A stretch of 64,000 nt of DNA. Source: Siphonodentalium dalli. Its lineage: Eukaryota; Mollusca; Scaphopoda; Gadilida; Siphonodentaliidae. Location: the NCBI GenBank assembly GCA_032622095.1, contig CP136067.1, positions 94,664,707-94,728,706 of the forward strand. Direction: 5' to 3'. Below, one piece after another: positions 27,801 through 39,800 of the stretch. The translations under genes and the position numbers were made by a program. Each line of letters begins with the position of its first letter. Within the stretch, counting starts at the first letter, position 1. The notes under the pieces were generated by a model. That model was not told where the DNA came from. It made no database searches and saw only the letters and a list, made by a program, of their open reading frames with translations.

Positions 27801-30800
27801 AAAAATGTGTCCATGATAATTTATTAGGTGATTTTTTAACGAAATAAATCACATCTGTCTTCTAACTTTTATTGACATTAAGCTTGGGTAATAACGGCCA
27901 TGGGAAACAGACATTAAACCCAGAGCTAGATGATCCAGGGGTGGAATACATCATGGCATGTGCCTCAGACAAGCCTGAGTTTAGAATGAGGTCCCCAGTG
28001 GGTGAATTTAGTGATTTGGGAACTTCAATCTTAGTCTATGTCTCCCATAGGAGATGGGGCCATGCAGAATGAGGTCCCCAGAGGGTGAATTTGGTGATGC
28101 TAGCCTGCTATGCGGGATAGCATCACTAAATTAACCCTCTGGGGAACTCATTCTGCAAATGACAGGCACCTTATACTCCGGCTTTGGTGGAATGCTTCGT
28201 TGGTATGTGCCTCAGAAATAAAAAAGAAATTTTAAAAACCATGTGATGGCATGCATTTCAAAATAGTTTTTTTTTGCCTTAGAAATGGAAATTGATTTGC
28301 ATGGCCTTGTTTGTAACATATGTAAAGAGATATTCTGGAATTCAGGCACATTATGATGAAAACTGTTTTTTTTCTTGTTTGGAATGAGAAGTGTTACTTG
28401 AAAGACCCTACTATTTCAATATTGAATATTCCACCCATTTATCTCATATGGTTTCATTGTTTTTGATGGACACAAGTAATTATATTGTAAAGTTTTCAAT
28501 AAAAAAGTGCCATTCTTATCTATAAATTGGGTTAAATTTATGTCATGTTTTGTTTTCAAAATTTTGTCAGCGTTACGTAGCAAACCCCCTGTTAATTGTG
28601 ATTGAGTATGTTGTTGTAACTGGAGGTTTGGAAGCCTGAATACATCTTGAAACATCGACATTAATTATGGAACACATTCGTATTGTCAGAAGAGACTCAG
28701 AGTAGTTAGGCCATAAAACTAAATAACTAGATTATCATCACCCCCCCCCTCCCCCCGCTCTATATTTCGGTCTGCCTCATATTTTTGTTTTGTTATATAT
28801 AGTAATGCCATAAATAATCGACTCCTGTATGCATGTATAAAATATGGACTTTCCTAAGTCACTGAATGATGCACAGAAAGAATATAAATAATAAAATCCT
28901 TCCCCTACTCCAATCCCCCCCCCCCCCCCCCCCTCCCCCCAAAAGAATGCGATGATAATATAGGTATTTATTTTTGTTGGTGTTAGTATGTTATGATGTG
29001 ACTTCTGACATTTTGTTACTGTTGTTTGGTAGCTTCAGCGTTTAATCAACACCCGACCTTACTATTCTCGTGGGGCTGGTTGGTCGACTTACACAAACAC
29101 AAACCCCTACATGGTAAGTATGTGTTTCCAATTCCACTCCTACCTTACTTGTATTGAGATTTGATCTCTCATCATCGATTCCACTACTACCTTACTCATA
29201 TTGCGATTCACACAGTACTGTACTGCCCAAATTAAATGACTCATCGAACCAGGGTGGCATCCATTTAGACCACATTTTGGTTAGACTTTAAACGTGGTTA
29301 TAAACTGCAATATAACCAGAGGATTGTGTGGTTGTTAATACGCATATAATCATCATCTTGTATGAAACAGTAACTTCCAGTATTATTATGGCTCCAAGAA
29401 ATTTATATATATCATAGAAATGGAACAGTCAGCAGTTAGCTACAGTGTATCGCAGCAAGTATAATAACCAGGGTTCCTTTACGCATTTAATCGCGGTGCC
29501 ACAGCATTCACAGGACCCTTAATTGTTGTGCAGTTATAAACCCATAGGATAGGATAGGATAATTTTATTTACAATACACATATGAATAGTACAATAAATT
29601 AACATATAACTAGATAATAATTCAGTATATTGCTGGGTGAACATAGCCCTGCTGGGCTGTCTTCCTGTTTCCCCCATAACAAATATCATTACACAAATAA
29701 TTTATCAGATAGCGTGAGTATTATTCATATTCATATCGACGTACACGTACAGACTAATCGTATATATAACAAATAATATAAGACAAAATGTTCAGGTCAT
29801 TTTTTACAAAAACTGTTTATATGTTTGTGAGCCAATCCAGATGAGTGATCACTATATCGCTTATCTCTCCCCGGAAACATTATGTTCTTGTCACATGTTC
29901 TAAAATATGAGAAGTTTCTGCATGTCTTAGTTTCAAACGAAGATTGAGAGAATAGCGCACACATAATAACCCCAGTTACTGGGTCAATTACTTAGAGTAG
30001 TGCAGTAAGTAATTGACCCAGTATAAACTGGAGTTCTTCGTTTATAACTGCTGTAAAACGGTTAAATGCTGTAAATAAACTCTGACTGCTGATACACTGT
30101 AGCTAACTGCTCAGCGCTCAGTGGCAAATTTCATTTCTATGATATATATAAATTTTATGGAGCTGCAATTGTACCGAAAGTTAGTTTTATACCAGTTGAT
30201 GATTATATCCATATTAACTACACAATTCTCTGGTTGTCACATGGTTCTAACCAAAATATGGTTTAATTGGGGAGCTACCCCGTTTCGATGAGTCTTTTAA
30301 CACTTAGGTCTGTACATTACTTTTTTTTTTTGCACACCCATTGGTCGTAAATGTAAAAATTGATCAAAATATTGTAAAACTCGAGAGTTTAGCCCAACAA
30401 ATAGGAAAAATAAATGTGTTTGTGTGTTAACCTTTCCATGACTGGAGCTTCCTGAAATTTTGCGAACACCCTGTGCCAATGCATTCTCTTATAGGGAGAC
30501 TCGCATATATAAGAGAATACATGGGCCTAACAATATTTACCATGAACTTGTATGCCAGTGCAGTCTCTTATATATGCGAGGCTCCCTATGGGACTCTTGT
30601 ATATAAGAGAATGCACTGGCATAGGATCTTTAATGCTGCACCAGCACACCTCACATCATGAAAAGGATAACAATTATCTTCTGCATGTGTTGTACATTTA
30701 TATTATGCCGGTCATTAACCCTTTCTATACTAAATGGACTCTCCCATCCAGTTATAAGAGTAAATATTGGAATGGTCTATTATTCATTTGGAGGGGTGTT

Positions 30801-33800
30801 CAGGAAGCAGATAACAGTAAGATGAAAAGCTAATATAAGAGCATAAGTATTCATATTCTTTTTTTGGGAAAGGTTCAGATAATAAGTTCAAACAATGACC
30901 TGTTTGTTTGTTTGGTTGTTTGTTGAACTTATTATCTGAACATTTCCTAATGAACAACGTATCAATGAGTATTTAGAATAGAAAGTGTTAATTTATATAA
31001 CTCCCCCGTATGTAGCCTCACATGGACCCAAGCAGGCCAAGCCATCAGTGCATCATTCTCTCTGCCTGGGGCTCCATAGAGGTGTCATCAACTAGAAAGG
31101 GTTAAATATTCCTTCAGGTACGAACTGTCACTGTAGCGCACACAAATTCAAAGTGGGCGAATTTAAAACTAAGCGAAAAATAATTTTGCGTGAATTAAAA
31201 AATGAGTAAGGTACCATACCTGTCTTCAAAATTGTGTTATCTCAAATTTGTGCACTTAAATTTTGTTCACCTCAAAATAATGTCACCCATAACGCCCCTT
31301 TAGACACAGCACACATGATACATATGTCAACATGAGACAGCCACATTTGCTGGCATGAAAGAGTTTTTGGGTGACATAACAGTGTATCGATTGATTTGGT
31401 ACAGGCCTGAGTTTACTGTGCCTATCATTTTGCAGAATGAGGTCATCAGAGGGTGAATTTAGTGACGCTATCCTGCATAGCGGGCTAGCATCACTAAATT
31501 CACCCTCTGGGGACCTCATTCTGCATGGCTTCATCTTCTATGGGAGACACAAGACTCAGATTGAAGTTCCCAAGTGGTGAATATTGTGATGTACACCCAT
31601 TGGGAACCTCGATTATGCAATGAGTTTGAAATTTGTTCAGAACTGAAATTCATGCTTGTTTGGTTGCGGTTTAATGTCATTTCAGCCAATAGGCCATATC
31701 ATGATGAGCTGAAATTCTTCCACCTATATTTGCAACTGCATGAATTTTAAATAGGAGGAGGGTTATTTAACCCTTTACCCAACAAACCGGCCAAATAAAG
31801 CTTCAACAGCCTAAAATATCTTCGGTCTGTCTCAATAGAACCATACAAATATGGATATCATTGGAACCGGCTCCTTGACCACATTGTGATAGTTACAGTT
31901 ATGCCCTGTGCCAATGCATTCTCTTATATATGCGAGTCGACCATAGGTCGCCTCGCATATATAAGAGAATGCATTGGCCTAAAATAAATCCTTTTTTAAC
32001 ACTTTTTACCATTTTTTCTTACATTCTTTAACAATTTTATAATTTTTAATGTGTTAATTAAGCCAATGCATTCTCTTATATATGCGAGGCGACCTATACT
32101 CGCATATATAAGAGAATGCATTGGCACAGGGCCGTTCTGTTGGGTAAAGGGTTAAGAGGAGGAGGGTTATTTAAGAGGAGGAGGGTTATTTAAGAGGAGG
32201 AGGGATATTTAAGAGGAGGGATATTTAGTCAACTATGGAAATGATGGATTCACAAGACTTTTTTAACCAACCAAACATTTCATTTGATCCCGACCAACTC
32301 CGAAAATGTCTCTGGTAAAGTTAAAAGATGTCGTTAGGGCAGAAACAAAATGTCAGAAATCACGTTATACATACAATTTGCCCAAAATTATTTAAAAAGT
32401 GATATTGCCTTTGGTGTGAGCAAAGTTGCATGTGGATGGAAATTTTTGTGGCTACATTCCTACCCTTTCAATTTGCCTAACTCCAACAAAAGGCTTTGGG
32501 TGTTTGTTTTCAGGAGATTTTTGTCAATTATTGGATAATTTCTCAGTTCACGGAAAGCTTTTGATATTATGAAAATGTATTTGTATGAAATTAATGTTTA
32601 ACAAAAGAGAATTTTGCAGACATAGGTTCGTGGCACAGACATTTTATTTTAAAACCTGGAAACTATAAAAACAGTGGTAATCCTAACGACATCTATAGTA
32701 TATATAAATTACAGATGGCTACTATCACCTATCTATAATATAACAAAACCATACACTTAAGGTGAAATAAATGCCTCATTTCATTATTTGGTATTTTGGA
32801 CAACGTTTCAAAAGTGTATTTCAGAAATAAAGCTGTATACACATGTACCTGTAGCTGATAGTTTCAATAAAAATTTGAATAAATCAATGATTAAGACTTG
32901 TGAGCTAATTATGACTTGTGAATTTCAAGTCATTTGCTTAAAATTTCCAGCAGTTGAGCTGAGCAGTTGAGAACTGTGATGGTCATAAAATTAGTTATAT
33001 CAACACCACCTCAAGTTATGGCATATCTAACAGCTCTTTCACCCAGATCATCCACTTTCACTGTATAAAATTATTGCTAAAACTTTACATCGATGCATTT
33101 CTTTCATACTTCAAGTTAATGAGATATTTTTGGGTAATCCCCATTTGCTTTCACATTCAAATTATTTATTAAAGACATATGAATTATTGGGCATCAGCCT
33201 TACAGCAATGATTCAGCCAACAATAGCCACTGCATGTAATTCGTACATAACAATGATGCTATTTATTTATGAAAATATCTTATTTTGGCATGACTCTTTT
33301 ATTATTCATTTCTGAACAGCTCAGCAGAGTGTTTCACATCACTTTAAATACACATAGGTCTTTAAATATCCTGTGCCAGTGCATTCTCTTAGATATGCGA
33401 GTCTCCCATAGGGAACCTTGCATATATGAGAGAATGTAATGGCTTACATGGTCAGGGTAAATATTGTTAGGCAAATGTATTTTATATATGCAAGGCTTCC
33501 TATGGGAGACTCGCAAATATAAGAGAATGCATTGGCACAGGGTTTTCGCAAAAATTTCAGGAAGTTCCAGTCGTGAAAGGGTTAAACATTATCTCTCGAA
33601 ACAAATTCCATGAAAGTTTAATAACTACAGTAATGCCCTAAATAATCGACTCATTAACCATGATGAATGGCAACAATCCATATTTCCGACTAAATCCTGA
33701 AAAGTTACCCATAATTCTGCTGTGGTTAAGGAGTCGATTGTGGGGCATATATTGCATGTGCATGCGATTGTGTGTTGAACTTGTTTGCTGCACAAACATA

Positions 33801-36800
33801 AAATAAAAAAAACTAATGTTATACTTTCTGATTATCTAACATACAATGTCCATCAAATAATTATTAGCTGATAATTTCTACCAATCAGGGACTTAGCCGG
33901 TGGCTTGCTGCATTTAAATTTCTTTGTTTACCCTAGATTCGATTTCCACACATACTTTTAGTATCAAATTGCCTATTTTCAAACATTTTAATTGTCAAAT
34001 CATAATGTCATGAAATTTTGATTTGTGCATTGATGATGATAAAGATTGATTGATAAAGACCCTGTGCCAATGCATTGTCATATATATGCCAGTCGACTAT
34101 ATGTCGCTTTGCATATATAAGAGAATGCATTGGCTTAACAATTTTTTTTATCATTTTTTATAAATTTTTCTTACATTCTTTAACAATTTTTATGTTTTCT
34201 TACATTCTTTAACAATTTTTTTTTATTTTTTATAATTTGTTCTTAATTCTTTAACAATTTATCATTTAAAAAATAATATAAAATTTGTTAGGCCAATGCT
34301 TTCTCTTATACATGTATATATTAGGCGACCTATGGTCAACTCGCATATATAAGAGAATGCATTGGCCTAACAATTTTTTATCATTTTTTTTAAATAAATC
34401 ATGTTTCTTGAAATTTTTAGGACATAAAATAAAAAACATCCATTACCCTGCAGGGAGCCCCACACATATATAGAAGCATATAGAAGAGTGTCGGTGTTAT
34501 TTAAGGATCAGGGGATGTCGTTTGCTAAAAACCTTCCCTGGCCGGTGGTAGGTCAGCCCAACATGCAACTCCTGTTGGTGTCACAATGCTGTAGCACAAT
34601 TGCTTGGGTTGTGACTGGACAAGATCAGTGGCAGCTTATCCATTGAGTGGTATGGGCTATCCCCCCCCCCCCCCCCACCGGCTGGGAGTAATCTTGAGTA
34701 ATCTCCAATTATCCACCTGTATTCCTTGACATAGAGGAGTTGGGATTTGCTGGGTGATTTTATTGGGCATGACTTTGTGGAGAATATATGTAAACAGGAA
34801 ATTTTACAGTCATAAATTTGACACAAATGCATATTTTTGAGGCTCAAAATTACCAGCTATAATCTTTTTCTAGCATGTATGATAGGTACCCAGGTGCAAC
34901 TTAAATCTGGTTGTTAGAAGATGATTTCTTTGCCAAATTTCTGAAAAATCGACGTCCCGTGATCCTTAAGAATAGTAAAACTTAATGTGTAAAATCAGCC
35001 TTAACCCAGCTTATTTAGCAGTCTCTTCGACCCTTTCTATACTAACTGGATTCTCCCAATCGGTTATAAAAGTATACATTGGAATGGTCTATTGTTCATT
35101 TGGAGGGGTGTTCAGAATAAATAAACAAGACGACAGATAATTAAAGAGTAAAAGGAGTCCCAAGTTATTATTTACTACAATTTTCCCACGGATAGCGAAA
35201 CAACAAATTTTTTAATACAGGCGAGATACAGTAATGCTCTAATTAATCGACTCCTTAAACACAGCAGAATTATGGGTAACTTTTCAGGATTTAGTCGGAA
35301 ATATGGCTTGTTGCCATTCATCGGAAAGCTCTCCCCGAGAGCTTTCCGATGAATGGCAACAAGCCATATTTCCGACTAAATCCTGAAAAGTTACCCATAA
35401 TTCTGCTGTGTTTAAGGAGTTGATTAATTAGAGCATTACTGTATATTTACAATTCTCATCACAATCTCGGAGGCTTTATCTTCGAGTTTGTATCAGCCGA
35501 TGATATTTATTACTGGCTATTTGTTCGCATTGTTTTTGTTTCATAACAAATACTAAATACTACAATTCTCACAAACATTTTCTGCACCAAGCATGCGCCT
35601 CATATTTGGGAACACTTTATTACGTCGTCTTGGGGAAAGTTCCGTCATTACCGGTATAGAAATAGGATCTGAAGATGAATCAAGTGACATAAATATGATG
35701 TCGCCTGCTTTCTAAAGAGAATGCGGATATTTTATTTTTGATAAATTGAAAATAAAAAATAGCACTTTGGCCATCAACATCACGGACCTGGCTCCAGTCG
35801 GTTTATACAAAGCAGTGATTGACTGGTAATTCGGTTTGCTAAGTTTGTTACCAATATTGTTTCAGAACTCAGGTGGCTCCGTGGAGGAGGCGGGTGACGT
35901 GCCTCGTCATGTTCGAGATGTGCTGGCTCAACAGACAAAAAATCGTCAAATGATGAAGGTTCAAGGTGATCCCGATCATTTACAGCAGCCGTGGGTTTCT
36001 GAAGCCGGCGTGCAGAGAGCTCCAGGTAATTTTATTCCTAGATGATAAACTAGTGATGTTGCCACCTTCTATTGTATGGTGTCTGTATTGGAACGTGTAA
36101 TTAGAAATTTTAGAACTGTTTTGTGCAATAAAATGGCACCTACATGATTGAGAGATATCATTTAACATGTTGTTCTGGACCCCATCGACTGACAGTTTAG
36201 AACATACATGAACCTTTAACTACATTTCAGTGGATTGTCTCAATGTTCCGTACTGATAGGTCTGGAACCATCATACTTTGTTTGAGAAGCCTGCAATGCA
36301 ATGACAGAAAGTGCATTTACATTCAATTTTGGCCACATTTCTTTGTTTTGGTTGATTGATTGATTGGGGTTTAATGTCGCTTTCAGCAACTAAGGCCATA
36401 TCACAACATTGCCAGTTTTAGTGATGGAGGAAATCTGCACTCTTATGGCTAATCTATCAGTGATTTTAATGGCTGATTAACTCGTAGACCATGTGCGGCA
36501 AAGGACTGGCCATCGGCGAGTAACTGGCAACTCCAACATATAACGATTTTGAGTTACAAAGTCCATGATGGAAACATGTGGATTTAAACCCTCATCGCCA
36601 GCGCTGGAGGGCAAAACCACTTGGAGTTGTACCCCTAACCGACTGAGCTACTGAGGCCCCTCTCCTTATTTTGGACACAGCATTTACCGACTTGAAGTTG
36701 GGGGAATATAAAGGCCTTTGTAATTGTGAAAATTATGACAAGTGTCATGCAAAATGAAAAACTGTTGTAATCATGGATGGATTTCCAACGTTATAGATCA

Positions 36801-39800
36801 AAATCTGAATTTCCCTATTGACAGTTGTGGAAAGGTCTATAGGATACAGCTTGGTTAAATGCCTACTTAATTTTCGAACCCAGAGATCACATTATATAAA
36901 ATATATGCCATATTATAAAATACCATTTGGAAGCTGCAAAAAATTGTATTTACAACTTATTCGATTTAATAAACTGTGAACATGTTGTTTTTTTTGTGTT
37001 ACAGACATCAGTTCTATGCTCAAGTTTCTGAACAAAGTCTATTATTTTCACTGAAATAACTCAATATATTTTGATATGCAGTTATTCGTTCTGTTGCATT
37101 CTGGAAGCCATAACTGGGGGAAATGATTTTATAATTTCAGCTATTTTCTATTACTCTATGGGCACCTTCAAATGGTGATGAATTATAGTATTTTAATCAT
37201 ATTGTATGGCATAGATTGTTATTAAAACTGGATATCAAGGCACTATAAAAATATTATTCGGTGACTCGAAAATTAAGCGGGGCCCAAGCCTTGAAATAGA
37301 GTGTCTGTCATTTGCATAATGAGGTCCCCAGAGGGTGAATTTAGTGATGCTACCCCGCATATCGGGCTAGCATCACCAAATTCACCGTCTGGGAACCTCA
37401 TTCTGCTTACACCTCCGCAGAATGAGGTTCCCAGAGGGTGAATTTGGTGATGCTAGCCTGCTATGCGGGGTAGCATCACTAAATTCACCCTCTGGGAACC
37501 TCATTCTGCAAATGACAGACACTCTATTTCAAGGGTTGAGTGGGCCTTTAACTAGTTATATTTTTACAGAGAGACCTCCTATTGAAGGTTTACCAACAAG
37601 CGAAGGAATGGTACGATCTCCTTGTCATGGTGACATGATGCGACCACCAGGTCCTGGTGAAATGATTCGACCTCCAAGCGAGATGACTCGACCTTCAGTT
37701 CCAGGGGAGATGATGAGACCACATGGACCTGGAGAGATGATCCGTCCGCATGGTCCAGGAGAAATAATGCGACCCATAGGGGGTGGGGAGATGATGCGAC
37801 CGCTCGGAGAAATGATGATCCGAACACCTGGGGACATGATTAGAGCAGCGGGGGACATGATCCGGGCAGGAATGATACGACCGGGAGGAGAGATGATGCG
37901 AGCAGGGATGGTGGGAATCATGAGAGCTCGTATGCCACCACCTTATCAGGCTCAGATGCCGATGCGTCCCAGAATGCCACGCCCACAAGCTCCCCAGGTC
38001 TGTATGCATTGGTACTTTCCCTCCTTATTAACCTTTTTCAACAATGAATACATTGGAACAGTCCATTCTATTGTTGTAGGGATCTTTAGATACTATGAGC
38101 AGACAACAGGATGAAACAAATAGCTGCACATTTGTGAAGAAAGGTTGAAAACAATCCTACGGCTATTGAATTAATGCCACACGGTAGTTTGTGCACCAAA
38201 ATACATCTTATAATATTCAATTTTGAATTTTCCCGGTATCGAAATAGCTCAATAAATACCTGAGCAATCTTTCTATGAGCATTATATGTCACATGTATAC
38301 ACATTGAAGTCATACAAATTACAACTTCGAACACAATGATTAGGCCCAATCATTATTGTGACCAAGCCTTGAAATAGTGTGTCTGTCAATTTCAGAATGA
38401 GGTCCCCAGAGGGTGAATTTAGTGACGCACCAAATTCACCGTCTGGGAACCTCATTCTGCTGAGGTGTAATCAGAATGAGGTCCCCAGAGGGTGAATTTG
38501 GTGATGCTAGCCTGCTATGCGGGGTAGCATCACTAAATTCACCCTCTGGGGACCTCATTCTGCAAATGACAGACACACTATTTCAAGGCTTGATTGTGAC
38601 ATTTGTATTCATTGCTATTCTGCAATCAGAATCAGAATAACGCGCAACTTCCAGAAAGGGTATATTGCGTTATCTTAACATGAAACAATTTTAAAACTTC
38701 ACGCACTGCTTTCTCTTAATTTTAATCGTCAAAAGTATGTAGTACCATAAACGTTTCTGAGCGGAGATAGCTGCAGATGTTCTTCCCATGGTCTACATGT
38801 GCAATTTTTATGTGACCGCTGGTTAAAAAACTTGAACCGACACAAACAAAACAATTTCAAATTTATCGAAAGATTTTCAGCGCTTTAACAATGAATTTGT
38901 TCTGAAATCTTCTTCGTATGTATATTTTGAGATAACTTTGTATACATAATTCTGGGATTCGAATGAGCCATGTTTGCTTAAGATTCCTACAAAGTAATAC
39001 ACGGAAATTCAACTATCTACTCATAAGTCATCAAAGGGTTAACCCTGTCTATACTAAATGTGACCCGCCATATCAAATCCAGTCGTAAGTCGGGATTTTT
39101 TTTACCCTGTGCCAATGCATTCTCTTATATATGCGAGTCGACCATAGGTCGCCTCGCATATATAGGAGAATGCGTTGGCCTAACAATTTTTTATCATTTT
39201 TTTTAAATTAATGTTTCTGGCAATTTTTAGGACATAAAATAAAAAACATCCATTACTCTGCAGGGAGCCCCACACATATATAGAAGCATATAGAAGAGTG
39301 TCGTCTGCTCATGTTTGTCTGGGGCTCTTTATGGGTGAAATTATAAAATTGTTAAAGACTACAAGAAAAAATTATTAAAATTGTAAAAAATTGTCGGGCC
39401 AATGCATTCTCTTATATATGCAAGGCGACCTATGGTTGACTCGCATATATAAGAGAATGCATTGGCACAGGGTAAAAAAAATCCTGACTTACGACTGGAT
39501 TTGATATGGCGGGTCACAAATACACATTAACAAGTAGTTATCCCTTCAGATATGTTCAGATAATATGTTCACTATTGGTTGTTTGTTGAATTATTATCTT
39601 AACACTTCGCATTCAATAAATAGTATTCCTTCGATGCTTGTAATATCTGTCGTCTGCTTATTCTACCTGAACATCCCTCTAAATCAATAATAGATTATTC
39701 CAATGTAAACTTAACAACATTTACCATAACCTTGTTAGCCAGTGCATTCTCTTAGATAAGCGAGGCTCCCTATGGGAGACTTGCATATATTAGAGAATGT

